Shown here: positions 17,275 to 26,690 of the stretch, one piece after another
Layout of the letters: each line of letters begins with the position of its first letter
How positions within the stretch are numbered: position 1 is the first letter of the stretch
Assembly: GCF_900107645.1 (NCBI RefSeq)
Contig: NZ_FNQN01000003.1
Coordinates: 248,001-312,000 of the forward strand
DNA length: 64,000 nucleotides
Reading direction: 5' to 3'
From: Desulfuromusa kysingii
Lineage (GTDB): Bacteria > Desulfobacterota > Desulfuromonadia > Desulfuromonadales > Geopsychrobacteraceae
Notes under the pieces: generated by a model
Told to the model about the DNA's origin: nothing
Seen by the model: only the letters and a program-made list of their open reading frames with translations
Databases searched by the model: none
Translations under genes and position numbers: made by a program

Positions 17275-19647
17275 ATGCCTGACTCTATTGAAAATCCCAT
17301 GAATTTAGTGACGCGACTTCTGCCTATCTTGCCTTTGCGGGATATTGTTATCTTCCCTTATATGGTTGCCCCCTTGTTTGTCGGCAGGGCCCAGTCTATT
17401 GGTGCACTTGAGATGGCCTCTGCAGGGGATAAGTTGATCTTTCTGGTGAGTCAGAAGGATCCCAAGGTTGATCTGCCTGACGCTGATGATCTGCATGAGT
17501 TCGGAACTGTTGGTAAGGTTGTGCAATTGCTTAAACTCCCCGATGGAACGGTCAAGGTGCTGGTCGAAGGGTGTTGGCGGGGGAAAATGCTCTCATTCGA
17601 ACAGGGTGATGGGCTACTTCAAGCGCTGGTCGAACCGTTAGATGAGTCAATCGCGGATTCTTCCGAGGTTGAGGCCGTTATCAGGGCTATTAAATCAAGT
17701 TTTGAGACTTATGTCGGCTTGAGTAAAAAAGTGCCGGTTGAAGTCAGTTCAACCCTCTCTGGTATTGATGACCCCTCTCGATTGGCTGATACCGTGGCTG
17801 GGCATCTTCAAGTTCCTATCGCTGACAAGCAGGAAATGCTTGAAGATGTTGATCCTTCTCAGCGTCTGGAGCATATATTGGTGCTCCTTGAACAAGAAAT
17901 TGAGATTTTACAAGTCGAGGGACGAATCCGCAGTCGGGTTAAAAGCCAGATGGAGCGCAGCCAGAAAGAGTACTATCTGAACGAGCAGATGAGGGCGATC
18001 CAGAAGGAACTAGGTGGTCAAGATGAGTTCAAACAGGAAATCCTCCATTTTGAAGAACAGATAAAGAAAAAGAAAATGTCTAAGGAGGCGACTGAAAAAG
18101 CGCATACGGAATTGCGCAAGTTGAAGATGATGTCGCCAATGTCAGCTGAAGCCACTGTCGTGCGTAATTATATTGAATGGTTGTTATCGTTGCCGTGGCA
18201 GAAGGGGACGAGTGATCGGCATGATCTAACAACGGCTGAGGAGATCCTCGAAGCAGATCACTACGGATTACAGAAGGTGAAAGAGCGGGTGCTCGAATAT
18301 TTGGCTGTTCAGGCTCTGGTCAAGAAGATCAAAGGTCCGATTCTGTGCCTTGTTGGCCCCCCTGGCGTGGGTAAAACTTCACTTGGAAAGTCCATTGCCA
18401 AAGCTCTGCAAAGAAAGTTTGTCCGTATTTCCCTTGGTGGGGTGCGTGATGAGGCTGAAATTCGTGGGCATCGGCGCACCTATATCGGTGCCATGCCAGG
18501 AAAAATTATTCAAGGGTTACGCAAGGCTGGAGTGAAAAACCCGGTTTTTATGCTGGACGAGATTGATAAGATGAGTACCGATTTCCGTGGTGACCCATCA
18601 TCAGCACTGCTTGAGGTTCTCGACCCTGAACAGAACAATAGTTTTGTGGACCACTTCCTGGATGTTGATTATGATCTGTCGCAGGTTCTGTTTATTGCAA
18701 CGGCAAACAATCTTCAGTCTATTCCCCGTCCTCTGCACGATCGTTTGGAAGTGATTAGAATCGAAGGATATTCAGAGGAAGAAAAGCTGCATATTGCGCG
18801 GCGTTATCTGTTAGGAAAGCAGATTGAGGCACACGGTCTGACCGACCAGCAGATTCTTATCTCTGATCGCGCAATCTACGAGATTATCCGCCGCTACACA
18901 AGGGAATCCGGGGTTCGCAGCCTGGATCGTAATATCGCTGCGGTCATGCGAAAACTTGCAAGAAAATCATTGTCAGAAGGCAAAGAGAAGAAATTTAAGG
19001 TCGGAGAAAAACAAATCCAGAAGTATCTGGGGGTTCAGCAGTATCAGTATGGCGTGCGGGAAGAGAAAGATCAGGTTGGAATTGCGACCGGTTTGGCTTG
19101 GACTGAAACGGGTGGTGAGTTGCTGACGATTGAGGTCACCGTGCTACCTGGTAAAGGAAAGCTGACCATCACTGGACAGTTGGGCGATGTGATGCAGGAA
19201 TCAGCTCAGGCAGCGATGAGTTACATCCGTTCTCGCTGGAAAGAGTTGCATCTTGAGGAAGATTTCTACTCCAAGTTAGATGTTCACATCCATGTGCCAG
19301 AAGGGGCTGTCCCCAAGGACGGTCCATCGGCAGGGATTACCATGGCAACAGCCTTGGCCTCGGCTTTTACCGGTCTCCCGGTACGAAAAGATCTGGCGAT
19401 GACTGGTGAAATGACTCTGCGTGGCAGGGTACTGGCAATCGGTGGTTTAAAGGAAAAACTTCTTGCTGCCAGACGTGGTGGAATTACCAAGGTTTTAATT
19501 CCAATGGATAATAAAAAGCATTTGGCTGAAATGTCACCGCTGTTGATGAAATCATTGAATATTGAAGCTGTCGCACATGTCGATACGGTTCTTGAGTTCG
19601 CTTTGATTTCAGATGAAAAAAAAGCCTCAGAAGGCATAAAGTCATAA
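17275..19647 (+). CDS. lon: Lon ATP-dependent protease
   Basis: 790 residues, full bacterial (LonA) length. The N-terminal substrate domain starts at [15 protein letters not shown]. The AAA+ module has Walker [10 protein letters not shown] near 360. The protease domain carries the Ser-Lys dyad S685 (KDGPSAG) and K728 (GGLKEKLL). It degrades damaged and regulatory proteins as a cytosolic hexamer. It starts 21 bp after the clpX terminator. I see no heat-shock operator of the CIRCE kind in the short upstream gap. Confidence 0.98.
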   Translation: MPDSIENPMNLVTRLLPILPLRDIVIFPYMVAPLFVGRAQSIGALEMASAGDKLIFLVSQKDPKVDLPDADDLHEFGTVGKVVQLLKLPDGTVKVLVEGCWRGKMLSFEQGDGLLQALVEPLDESIADSSEVEAVIRAIKSSFETYVGLSKKVPVEVSSTLSGIDDPSRLADTVAGHLQVPIADKQEMLEDVDPSQRLEHILVLLEQEIEILQVEGRIRSRVKSQMERSQKEYYLNEQMRAIQKELGGQDEFKQEILHFEEQIKKKKMSKEATEKAHTELRKLKMMSPMSAEATVVRNYIEWLLSLPWQKGTSDRHDLTTAEEILEADHYGLQKVKERVLEYLAVQALVKKIKGPILCLVGPPGVGKTSLGKSIAKALQRKFVRISLGGVRDEAEIRGHRRTYIGAMPGKIIQGLRKAGVKNPVFMLDEIDKMSTDFRGDPSSALLEVLDPEQNNSFVDHFLDVDYDLSQVLFIATANNLQSIPRPLHDRLEVIRIEGYSEEEKLHIARRYLLGKQIEAHGLTDQQILISDRAIYEIIRRYTRESGVRSLDRNIAAVMRKLARKSLSEGKEKKFKVGEKQIQKYLGVQQYQYGVREEKDQVGIATGLAWTETGGELLTIEVTVLPGKGKLTITGQLGDVMQESAQAAMSYIRSRWKELHLEEDFYSKLDVHIHVPEGAVPKDGPSAGITMATALASAFTGLPVRKDLAMTGEMTLRGRVLAIGGLKEKLLAARRGGITKVLIPMDNKKHLAEMSPLLMKSLNIEAVAHVDTVLEFALISDEKKASEGIKS

Positions 19648-19692
19648 ACCGATTTTTATTGCTCTAAAGCCCGAAAAATGGGGAAAAACAAC

Positions 19693-19722
19693 TTGACAGT
19701 TTTTTCGTAAACCTGATATATC
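19693..19722 (+). promoter_or_regulatory. Promoter of the HU gene
   Basis: TTGACA (19693-19698), 18 bases, TATATC (19717-19722), with TG at 19714-19715 forming an extended -10. It lies about 55 bp before the HU start. Confidence 0.65.
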
Positions 19723-19776
19723 TTAACGCGTTTTCGCGTAGCTGAATTTACTTAAAACATTATGAGGAGGTATCCT

Positions 19777-20049
19777 GTGACTAAAGCAGATCTGGTCAAT
19801 GCAATGGCAGAAAAGGCGGGGCTGAGTAAAACTGATGCAGAAGGTGCACTTAAGGCTTTCACAGAAGCTGTAACTGATGCATTGAAAGCTGGAGAAAAAG
19901 TTGCTATGGTCGGCTTTGGCACTTTTAGTGTAGGTGATCGTGCTGCCCGCACTGGTCAGAATCCACAAACTGGTGAAAAAATTCAAATTGCTGCTGCTAA
20001 AGTACCAAAATTTAAAGCAGGTAAAGCATTGAAAGATGCTGTAAATTAA
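19777..20049 (+). CDS. hup: HU family DNA-binding protein
   Basis: 90 residues from the GTG at 19777, selected because AGGAGG (19765-19770) is positioned 6 bases upstream; an ATG at 19762 overlaps that site and would add five residues. The sequence shows the dimerising helices ([17 protein letters not shown]), the GFGTF turn and the DNA-embracing arm ([14 protein letters not shown]) ending [13 protein letters not shown]. It is a histone-like architectural protein of the nucleoid, acting as a homodimer or heterodimer. The gene has its own promoter and is followed by a hairpin. Confidence 0.95.
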   Translation: MTKADLVNAMAEKAGLSKTDAEGALKAFTEAVTDALKAGEKVAMVGFGTFSVGDRAARTGQNPQTGEKIQIAAAKVPKFKAGKALKDAVN

Positions 20050-20087
20050 TATATAAGTACTCTTGTTTTTATATAGATTATCGGAAG

Positions 20088-20150
20088 TAGGAAGTTCAGG
20101 GCTAATCTCCTCAAACCTCTTTAAGCCCCAGGTTAACTTCCTATTTCTAT
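20088..20150 (+). terminator. Probable terminator after HU
   Basis: TAGGAAGTT (20088-20096) pairs with AACTTCCTA (20135-20143). An inner GGGCT/AGCCC stem (20099-20103 with 20124-20128) makes a compound hairpin. A T-rich tail follows. Confidence 0.5.
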
Positions 20151-20172
20151 CTGTAACACGGTAATAAGTTTA

Positions 20173-20249
<77 letters not shown>

Positions 20250-20265
20250 TTTTTATGCAAGCCCA

Positions 20266-20341
20266 GGGCGAATAGCTCAGCTGGGAGAGCGCCTGCCTTA
20301 CAAGCAGGATGTCGGGGGTTCGAACCCCTCTTCGCCCACCA
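20266..20341 (+). tRNA. tRNA-Val (anticodon TAC)
   Basis: 76 nt. The acceptor GGGCGAA pairs with TTCGCCC. Anticodon TAC is at 20299-20301. CCA is encoded. Confidence 0.97.
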
Positions 20342-20395
20342 TTTAAAAGGTTCTTCATGATCTCAAGATTTTGAAGTGCCTAAAGAACAAAGTTT

Positions 20396-20472
<77 letters not shown>

Positions 20473-20476
20473 TTTT

Positions 20477-20514
20477 AAAAAGGTTTCTACATTAATTTGT
20501 AGAAACCTTTTTTT
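20477..20514. terminator. Bidirectional terminator between tRNA-Asp and thiE
   Basis: A 13-bp stem AAAGGTTTCTACA (20479-20491) with TGTAGAAACCTTT (20498-20510) has T-runs on both sides. It ends the tRNA transcript on the plus strand and the thiamine operon on the minus strand. Confidence 0.9.
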
Positions 20515-20542
20515 ATTGGTCTTGAGGGTTTATTTGTTAGGA

Positions 20543-21184
20543 TCAGCTCTTTTTGTGTTGAATCAGGACTTTAGTCAAGTTTGCGTATGCTTGAGCAGGT
20601 GAGGGCGTTGAAAGTAACGCTGAAATAGCTGCAATCCCTGCAACTCCAGATTGCAAAGTTTCCAGGGCATTTTCTGTTTTGACTCCACCCAGTGCATACA
20701 CGGGTAGAGGCGCGTATTTACAAATGTCTTGTAACGATTGTAGGCCAACAGGTTTGCCGTAAGGGGCTTTTGAGGGGGTAAAGTAAACCGGACCATAAGT
20801 CACAAAGTCGGCACCTTGTTCATAGGCGCGTGTTATCTCAGAGTGCGAATGGGTTGACGCGCCGATTAGCAATTTTGAGCCAATGACTTTACGTGCGACA
20901 TCAATTGGCAGGGAGTGGTGACCAAGGTGGACACCGTCTGCATTGACCGCCTGCGCTAAGTCCACCCGGTCGTTGATCAATAGTAGGCTATGGTATTGGT
21001 GAGTCAGGCAGCGGAGTTCTTTCGCTAGGGGATAGAGTTCCGCTGCTGATAGATCCTTTTCACGTAGCTGAATCATTCGTAATCCAGCTTGTAGTAACTC
21101 ATCAACGGTTTCAAGGAGTGTCTTTTTTTTGTGAATTTGATGTCGATCTGTAATCAAGTAGACACCTGGAAGAGATCGACACAT
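20543..21184 (-). CDS. thiE: Thiamine-phosphate synthase
   Basis: 213 residues from the ATG at 21184, which overlaps the thiH stop (TAATG); the longer open frame is not needed. It joins HMP-PP with carboxythiazole phosphate to give thiamine phosphate. Family motifs: YLITDR at the start, IQLREKD (about 40), LINDRVDLA, GVHLGHHSLP, the GASTHS turn, DFVTYGPVYFTPSK and YALGGV. TIM barrel, cytosolic. It is the last gene of the riboswitch-controlled thiF-S-G-H-E operon. Confidence 0.95.
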   Translation of the reverse strand: MCRSLPGVYLITDRHQIHKKKTLLETVDELLQAGLRMIQLREKDLSAAELYPLAKELRCLTHQYHSLLLINDRVDLAQAVNADGVHLGHHSLPIDVARKVIGSKLLIGASTHSHSEITRAYEQGADFVTYGPVYFTPSKAPYGKPVGLQSLQDICKYAPLPVYALGGVKTENALETLQSGVAGIAAISALLSTPSPAQAYANLTKVLIQHKKS

Positions 21185-22308
21185 TAGTTCGCTTTGCTCA
21201 GAAATGCGCCATCCCAGTCTTTCCAAACCGGATCATATCCTCTTGATTTTAAATAACTTTCGACTTCACTTGGAGATCGTTCATCGCTGGTGGTGAATTG
21301 TTCTCCATCGTGACTGTCTTCACTATAACCGCCGGGTGAGGTGCTGGATCCTGCGCTCATCTGGGTGATACCAAGGGGTAATAGATTATTGCGTAGTGCT
21401 GCTTTTTCGCGGGTTGAAAGGATAAGGCCTGCGTCAGGCAGAAGGAGTCGCAATGCACAGATAAATTGGGTGAGTTGGCGATCATCAACAATACTGTTGG
21501 GTTGAAATCCACCTTCAGCAGGACAAAGGCGTGGAAAGGAGAGGGTGACTTGAGAGCGCCAAAATTTACGGGCTAAATACAGACCATGTAAGCCGCTGTA
21601 GAAGACATCACTTAAACTGTCACCTAAGCCGAGGAGAGAGCCGATGCCAATTTTTCGCATACCTGCTGCTCCAGCTCTTTCAGGAGCTGCAAGTCGATAA
21701 CTATAGTTGCTTTTGGGTCCGTAAGGGTGAAGTTGCCGATATAGTTCAGAGTCGTAGGTTTCCTGGTATACGGTTAAACCATCAACTCCGACATCGACCA
21801 TGCGCTGATATCCATCAATGTCCATCGGGAAGACCTCTATCGATATCGATCCGCAATATTTTTTAATGATTTTAACCGCGTTCTCAAGATAATCGATCCC
21901 GGCAACTTTAGGCGCTTCTCCGGTGAGTAGCAGCATGTGGCGAAAACCATGGCTGCGCAGAATTTTAGCTTCCTGTTCAACCTCTTGCATGGTTAGGGTC
22001 TTACGTGACAGGTGGTTGTCGGCACTAAAACCGCAATATTTACAACCATTGAAACATTCGTTGGATAGGTAGATAGGAGCGTAGAGAAGGATGGTTCTGC
22101 CAAATCTCTGCTGAGTTATTTTGTGCGCTTTTGCCGCCATCTGTTCCAACTGCGCATCGGTGATGTTCGGAGAAAGTAAACGGGAAAAATCGTCAACACT
22201 TAAGCGTTGTTGTTGTAAGGCGAGATCAATTTGTGCTGGTGTGGTTGTCGCTATTCTCTCGTGTATCTCGTTTTGTGGATAGCGTTCTAGTTGTTGTTGA
22301 AAGTTCAT
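21184..22308 (-). CDS. thiH: 2-iminoacetate synthase (radical SAM)
   Basis: 374 residues. It cleaves tyrosine to dehydroglycine for thiazole synthesis in anaerobes, in complex with ThiG. The radical SAM cluster motif CxxxCxxC is at C85, C89 and C92 ([12 protein letters not shown]). The C-terminal region has RLCPAEGG and GSSTSPGGY, typical of ThiH. Its ATG overlaps the thiG stop (ATGA) and its stop overlaps the thiE start, so the three are translationally coupled. Use of ThiH rather than ThiO fits an anaerobic lifestyle. Confidence 0.96.
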   Translation of the reverse strand: MNFQQQLERYPQNEIHERIATTTPAQIDLALQQQRLSVDDFSRLLSPNITDAQLEQMAAKAHKITQQRFGRTILLYAPIYLSNECFNGCKYCGFSADNHLSRKTLTMQEVEQEAKILRSHGFRHMLLLTGEAPKVAGIDYLENAVKIIKKYCGSISIEVFPMDIDGYQRMVDVGVDGLTVYQETYDSELYRQLHPYGPKSNYSYRLAAPERAGAAGMRKIGIGSLLGLGDSLSDVFYSGLHGLYLARKFWRSQVTLSFPRLCPAEGGFQPNSIVDDRQLTQFICALRLLLPDAGLILSTREKAALRNNLLPLGITQMSAGSSTSPGGYSEDSHDGEQFTTSDERSPSEVESYLKSRGYDPVWKDWDGAFLSKAN

Positions 22309-23081
22309 TGTTCGTTCCTTAGGAAGCCAGTCAGTGGACTGGAGGCTTCTGCTTTGTCTCTCTGAGAACCAAGTCCGGCCAGGTAAGCTTCTCGACCCGC
22401 TTCAACTCCCTTACGGAAGGCTTGAGCCATTGCGCCTGGATTTGGGGTGTCGGCAAGAGCGGTGTTGACAAGGACTGCATCTGCTCCCATCTCCATTGCT
22501 TCAGCCGCATGGGAAGGGGCTCCGAGTCCGGCATCAACGATGACGGGAATATTTGCCTGCTCAATGATAATAGCAATAAGATCGCGGGTGCGAATTCCCC
22601 GATTGGTACCAATTGGTGCACCTAAGGGCATCACTGTGGCTGTGCCAATTTCTTCCAATCTTTTTGCGAGGACTGGATCTGCGGGCATGTAAGGCAAGAC
22701 AATAAACCCTTCTTTGACCAGAGTTTGCGCGGCTTTAAAGGTCTCGATCGGGTCTGGTAAGAGGTAATATGGGTCGGGAGTCACTTCCAGCTTAATCCAT
22801 GGGAGACAACCCGCCGCTCGGGCCAGACGTGCCAGTCGTACGGCTTCTTCGGCATCACGTGCTCCGCTGGTATTGGGGAGCAAGAGATATCGATCGGTGT
22901 CGATATGCGATAAGATGGAGTCATCTGGATTGTCAATATCAACGCGACGCAAAGCGACCGTGACAATTTCACTCCCTGATTGCTCCATTGCTGCAACCAT
23001 ATCCTGATTTGAAGAGAATTTTCCAGTTCCTACGAGTAGACGAGAGTCAAATGGACGCCCGGCAATAACTAATTGATCCAT
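22305..23081 (-). CDS. thiG: Thiazole synthase
   Basis: 258 residues from the ATG at 23081, preceded by AGGA; an upstream TTG at 23099 lacks a ribosome site. It condenses deoxyxylulose phosphate, dehydroglycine and ThiS thiocarboxylate into the thiazole ring. The Schiff-base lysine is K97 in [14 protein letters not shown] near the start and GAPIGTNRG and [23 protein letters not shown]-type strands complete the barrel signature. Its DXP substrate is made by Dxs, encoded at 44744. Confidence 0.96.
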   Translation of the reverse strand: MDQLVIAGRPFDSRLLVGTGKFSSNQDMVAAMEQSGSEIVTVALRRVDIDNPDDSILSHIDTDRYLLLPNTSGARDAEEAVRLARLARAAGCLPWIKLEVTPDPYYLLPDPIETFKAAQTLVKEGFIVLPYMPADPVLAKRLEEIGTATVMPLGAPIGTNRGIRTRDLIAIIIEQANIPVIVDAGLGAPSHAAEAMEMGADAVLVNTALADTPNPGAMAQAFRKGVEAGREAYLAGLGSQRDKAEASSPLTGFLRNEQ

Positions 23082-23111
23082 GTTAAATATATCCTGCAAT
23101 GAAAGAGAAAT

Positions 23112-23312
23112 TTAGCCACCACCCACGAATTGGATGAGCTCGATTGTATCTCCATGCTTGAGTACTGTTTTGTTGTGCAGATCCGGAGAAAGAATGGAGG
23201 CGTTTAATTCAATGACAACCTGCCCAGGGGAGATGCCTGACAACCGCAACAGTTGCTCTACTGTGATTTTATCTTGGTACTGTTTTATTTGGCCGTTAAT
23301 TGAAAGGTCCAT
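23112..23312 (-). CDS. thiS: Sulfur carrier protein ThiS
   Basis: 66 residues with the ubiquitin-like fold and the C-terminal Gly-Gly-Gly end (IQFVGGG), whose last Gly is adenylated and then thiocarboxylated. The ATG at 23312 is 7 bp after the thiF stop; the open frame upstream overlaps thiF and is not coding. It donates sulfur to ThiG. Confidence 0.93.
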   Translation of the reverse strand: MDLSINGQIKQYQDKITVEQLLRLSGISPGQVVIELNASILSPDLHNKTVLKHGDTIELIQFVGGG

Positions 23313-23319
23313 AGTGATA

Positions 23320-24126
23320 TTATTCCGGTTCCTTATTGAGGAGCAGGCGCAGCACTGCGTTGGCTTGGTGGTTTGCGGCAATCCCAACGCGAGGTGCCAT
23401 GAGTCCACACCCTGGTTCCGCTGCGGTGATGCCATCGCCACAAAGATAAAAGTGATCCGAAATCTTAGTTGTGCGGATGCTGTTGGATGCTCCATAGCCG
23501 GCTATTCCTGATGCTGCAACGAGTATTTTGTCAGGAAAGAGGCAGAGAAATTGATTGCTCAACATTGCCTTTTGATCTGCACCATCAAAGGCTTCTACGA
23601 GGATATCAACGGTCGCGAAAATTTCAGCTATATTTTCAGGTGTGACTTTCTGCTCAAAGCAGTTGATCTTTATCGCAGGGTTTATCCGTTTTAAGCTGTC
23701 ACCTAAGGCGCTAACCTTGGGTTGTCCGATTTGATCGATAAAGTACTGTTGCCGGTTCAAGTTTGATGGTTCAACAATGTCAAAATCGGCAATGGTTAAC
23801 TGGCCGATACCTGTTCTTGCCAAGGCTAAAGCGACCAGGGAACCCAGCCCGCCAACCCCTGCTATACCAATATGTCCACCTTTAACCTTCTGGTGGACGC
23901 CGGGGGTGTGACGTGCCATCATCAATCCTTCGAGCTCTGTTGCCGAAGGTTGTACTCCCCGGGAGATCATTACGATATGATCTCCTGCATTAAGTTCCAT
24001 ATCTGAACTGGCAGGGTGACCGTTAACAATCAGAATGTCGGCTTCAGGTTTATGTTGATCGCGCAGTGAATAAAGCTGTCTACCTGATTCTATTTGTTGA
24101 GGAATTTCATTGAGGTATATCAACAT
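23320..24126 (-). CDS. thiF: ThiS adenylyltransferase with N-terminal ThiS-like domain
   Basis: 268 residues in two parts. Residues 1-60 form a small ubiquitin/ThiS-like domain that lacks a Gly-Gly tail. Residues 65-268 are a short E1-like ThiF domain with the nucleotide loop GIAGVGGLGS, DFDIVEPSNLNRQ (ATP/Mg binding) and a C-terminal GLMAPRVGI segment. No paired CxxC zinc site is visible, unlike E. coli ThiF. The fused arrangement is known in anaerobes. It activates ThiS from the next gene. First gene after the TPP riboswitch; its ribosome site is weak. Confidence 0.92.
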   Translation of the reverse strand: MLIYLNEIPQQIESGRQLYSLRDQHKPEADILIVNGHPASSDMELNAGDHIVMISRGVQPSATELEGLMMARHTPGVHQKVKGGHIGIAGVGGLGSLVALALARTGIGQLTIADFDIVEPSNLNRQQYFIDQIGQPKVSALGDSLKRINPAIKINCFEQKVTPENIAEIFATVDILVEAFDGADQKAMLSNQFLCLFPDKILVAASGIAGYGASNSIRTTKISDHFYLCGDGITAAEPGCGLMAPRVGIAANHQANAVLRLLLNKEPE

Positions 24127-24143
24127 CGCGTCTGTAAAAACTC

Positions 24144-24167
24144 AAAAAAAAACCGCCAAAAGGCGGC
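24144..24167 (-). terminator. Riboswitch-controlled terminator of the thi operon
   Basis: On the minus strand, GCCGCC, a TTTT loop, GGCGGT and then a run of T residues form an intrinsic terminator just before the thiF start. It sits 3' of the TPP aptamer, as in transcription-attenuating riboswitches. Confidence 0.85.
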
Positions 24168-24189
24168 TACCGATAGTTATTATCGGTTT

Positions 24190-24286
24190 TCATTGCCGCT
24201 TCCCTACGCCGGTATCAACCGGATCAGGTTCCAAGGGTTATTCCAAAAAAAATGGAACTCTCAGTAACTAAGACGCCCCTAGCGTG
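24190..24286 (-). ncRNA. TPP riboswitch (THI element)
   Basis: The minus strand carries the conserved aptamer parts in order: GGGGCG, CTGAGA (24262-24257), ACCCTTGGAACCTGATC and CGGCGTAGGGAAG. The P1 arm is CGCT (24284-24281) with AGCG (24200-24197). It binds thiamine pyrophosphate and turns off the downstream thi operon through the terminator at 24144-24167. An extra hairpin (ACCGATA/TATCGGT, about 24170-24188) lies between aptamer and terminator. Confidence 0.95.
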
Positions 24287-24302
24287 TAATGTCTCTTTTT
24301 TG

Positions 24303-24332
24303 AAAATAGCAATCTGAATATAAGAAAGTCAA
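24303..24332 (-). promoter_or_regulatory. Promoter of the thi operon
   Basis: Minus strand TTGACT (24332-24327), 18 bases, TATTTT (24308-24303), about 15-20 bp before the start of the TPP aptamer. Confidence 0.5.
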
Positions 24333-24429
24333 GAAATAAGCTGGAAATGTTCATCTTAGTATTTGATCTTTTCGGTCTCATTACATAGGATGCGCAGCAA
24401 AGAAAGTTTCACTTGCAAAGGGACCAATT

Positions 24430-24750
24430 ATGACCATCTCAGAAAGATATAGACAACTGTTAGAACAGATAGATCACCAATCTGATCGTCTTTATGAAAC
24501 CTTACCGGAAAGTACTGTAAGCGCATTACGATTGGTCGATATCGCCGCCGAAGAGCTGCAGGATTGGGTTGAGTCGGTCGGAGAAATACCCCAATTTCAA
24601 CTCGAGGTAAAGCTCTCGCCTGTGCTGTTAAAAGCCCATGCTGATCTTGATCGGGCCCGGGTCTGGTTAGAACAAAACGACCATCAAAAAGCCAGTGAAA
24701 CTATTTGGGAGTTAGAGCAGGGGGTCTATCGTCTCCTCAATGATTTATAA
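24430..24750 (+). CDS. Small helical protein of unknown function
   Basis: 106 residues with alternating charged and leucine-rich heptads, probably a coiled-coil or helical bundle. There is no signal peptide, no cysteine and no recognised domain. It lies just downstream of the divergent thi promoter and 69 bp before the DUF3467 gene, with which it may be cotranscribed. I do not recognise the family. Confidence 0.6.
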   Translation: MTISERYRQLLEQIDHQSDRLYETLPESTVSALRLVDIAAEELQDWVESVGEIPQFQLEVKLSPVLLKAHADLDRARVWLEQNDHQKASETIWELEQGVYRLLNDL

Positions 24751-24818
24751 TCTCACCTTCTTGTTGCTGCGATCATACAAGTGGGTCCAATGAAATTTTA
24801 ACTGCTGGGAAGGCTGAT

Positions 24819-25118
24819 ATGGAAAAGAAGCAAGAGATAAAGCTTGAAATTCAGATGAACGATGATGTCGCTGTCGGGAAGTATATTAATATGGCTGTTG
24901 TGAACCATAACGATAATGAATTTGTTATTGACTGTATTTATATACAGCCTCAGGCTCCCAAGGCAACGGTCCAGTCCAGATTAATAACTTCTCCGCGTCA
25001 TGCGAAGCGGCTGATGTTGATGTTACAAAATAATATTTATAAATATGAGCAGCAGCACGGCACCATTGATCTCGCTGAAATAAATGCAAACAGCCCGGTT
25101 GATCGTCCCATCCATTAG
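24819..25118 (+). CDS. DUF3467 protein
   Basis: 99 residues. The pattern of GKYINMAVVNHNDNEFVIDC, then IQPQAPKATVQSRLITSPRHAKRL and a helix ending in KYEQQHG matches DUF3467, a small conserved bacterial family of unknown function with a fold of beta strands plus one helix. A GGGAAGG site precedes the start. It converges on the DAHP synthase gene with a 20-bp gap. Confidence 0.75.
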   Translation: MEKKQEIKLEIQMNDDVAVGKYINMAVVNHNDNEFVIDCIYIQPQAPKATVQSRLITSPRHAKRLMLMLQNNIYKYEQQHGTIDLAEINANSPVDRPIH

Positions 25119-25133
25119 GCTTGTAATGGGACG
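25104..25133. terminator. Hairpin across the convergent gene ends
   Basis: CGTCCCAT (25104-25111) and ATGGGACG (25126-25133) form an 8-bp stem spanning the stop codon of the DUF3467 gene and the gap before the opposing gene. There is no T-run, so terminator function is uncertain. Confidence 0.35.
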
Positions 25134-25138
25134 ACTGC

Positions 25139-26188
25139 CTATCTGCCTGCTAATCGGTCATGTGCTTTAGTCAACATTTCTACTGTTGTTTCCCAGCTGA
25201 CACACTTGTCAGTAATTGATACCCCATATTTTAAATCTCTGAGGTCTTCCGGGATACTTTGGTTTCCTGCATGGATGTTGCTCTCAATCATAACTCCAGT
25301 GATTGACCCAGGATCGGCGATGAGTTGGTCAACAACATTATCAAGGACTTCACTTTGACGATCGTGGTCCTTATAAGAGTTTGCATGGCTACAATCAACC
25401 ATAATCGATGTCGGAAGTGCTTTTTTACTTAACAGCCTGGCTGCTCTCTGAACATCTTTAGGGTAGTAGTTTGGCGCATTGTCACCACCACGCAGAACCA
25501 GATGTACGTCAGGATTTCCCGCAGTGTGGACGATTGATGAATGGCCGTCCTTGTTAATGCCCAAAAAACTATGTTCCCGGCAGGCTGCAGCGATTGCATC
25601 CATGGCTATTTTGAGACCGCCATCAGTTCCATTTTTAAAGCCAACAGGAAAAGAGAGGCCGCTGGCCATTTCGCGGTGTGTTTGTGATTCCGTTGTTCGA
25701 GCACCAATAGCGCCCCAGCTGATTATATCTGATAAATATTGTGGCGTGATGGGGTCGAGCATTTCACTTCCAATTGGCAACCGCATTTCAGTTATGGCGC
25801 AGAAGAGTTGTCGGGCTATCCCCAGACCTTTTGAAATGAGATGGGTTCCATCCATGTCCGGGTCGTTGATAAGCCCTTTCCAGCCAATTGTGGTCCGCGG
25901 CTTTTCAAAATAAACGCGCATGATAATGAATAATTGGTCTTTAAGTTCCTCAGCAAGATGAGCCAGCTTGCGGGCATACTCCAGTGCAGCTATGGGGTCA
26001 TGGATCGAGCAGGGACCGACAACTGCAAGCAGGCGCTTGTCTTCTCCTTTGAGTATCGATTTGATGGTGTTGCGAGAGTCGTTGACAAAGCTGGCCCCTG
26101 CAAGAGGCAGAGGGAAGACCTGTTTCAGCTCCATCGGTGCAATAATTGGAGAGACTTCGAGGACATTCAGGTTGTTGGTTTGAACCAT
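25139..26188 (-). CDS. aroG: 3-deoxy-D-arabino-heptulosonate 7-phosphate synthase (class I)
   Basis: 349 residues. It condenses PEP with erythrose 4-phosphate in the first step of aromatic amino acid synthesis. Motifs: VVGPCSIHDP (PEP/metal), MRVYFEKPRTTIGWKG, GSEMLDP, GARTTESQTHRE, GFKNGTDG and MVDCSHANS. The metal ligands Cys, His, Glu and Asp sit in these. The length and N-terminal extension match the feedback-regulated E. coli-type class Ia enzymes; which of Phe, Tyr or Trp inhibits it cannot be read. Single gene, GAGGTAATAATA ribosome site. Confidence 0.94.
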   Translation of the reverse strand: MVQTNNLNVLEVSPIIAPMELKQVFPLPLAGASFVNDSRNTIKSILKGEDKRLLAVVGPCSIHDPIAALEYARKLAHLAEELKDQLFIIMRVYFEKPRTTIGWKGLINDPDMDGTHLISKGLGIARQLFCAITEMRLPIGSEMLDPITPQYLSDIISWGAIGARTTESQTHREMASGLSFPVGFKNGTDGGLKIAMDAIAAACREHSFLGINKDGHSSIVHTAGNPDVHLVLRGGDNAPNYYPKDVQRAARLLSKKALPTSIMVDCSHANSYKDHDRQSEVLDNVVDQLIADPGSITGVMIESNIHAGNQSIPEDLRDLKYGVSITDKCVSWETTVEMLTKAHDRLAGR

Positions 26189-26303
26189 TATTATTACCTC
26201 ATATCAGGACATTTTATCGGGTTTAATTCATTGATCTGAGCAATCTAACTGGTTTTGTCTTCTATGTCAAAATCATCTAGCGCTGGTCCGCAGAGGTAAT
26301 TAT

Positions 26304-26332
26304 TTGACACCTATATGGCCCTTCTGTATAAA
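26304..26332 (+). promoter_or_regulatory. Near-consensus promoter of yggT-divIVA
   Basis: TTGACA (26304-26309), exactly 17 bases, TATAAA (26327-26332). It lies 48 bp upstream of the YggT start. Confidence 0.75.
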
Positions 26333-26380
26333 TATCAAGAATTACAGTGATTTTTATGGAAAACGAAAGGTATATAAGAT

Positions 26381-26665
26381 ATGAGTGTTTTGTTGATTGC
26401 TATCGCCAGAATTATTGACCTGGCTTTTACTATTTATACGTTTATCGTTATCGCCAGGGCTTTGATCTCATGGGTGAATCCCGATCCATATAACCCTATT
26501 GTCCGCTTTCTGCACAATGCGACTGATCCCGCTCTCTATCGCCTGCGCCGACTCATCCCTTTTTTGCAGGCTGGATCTCTGGATCTTTCACCGATAGCAC
26601 TGTTAATACTTCTTTCTGTTGTCCAGCAGGTTTTGGTTTCATTCTTGTATCAACTGGCTCGGTAA
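26381..26665 (+). CDS. YggT/Ycf19 family membrane protein
   Basis: 94 residues with two hydrophobic segments (about 8-28 and 65-88) joined by the conserved loop SWVNPDPYNPIVRFLHNATDP, the hallmark of the YggT/Ycf19 family. It is an inner membrane protein linked to cell division and osmotic growth. It stands directly upstream of the DivIVA-type gene, an order kept widely (ylmG-divIVA), which supports a division/polarity role. Confidence 0.9.
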   Translation: MSVLLIAIARIIDLAFTIYTFIVIARALISWVNPDPYNPIVRFLHNATDPALYRLRRLIPFLQAGSLDLSPIALLILLSVVQQVLVSFLYQLAR

Positions 26666-26690
26666 CAGGGCGCTTGTAGAGGGTTTGATT

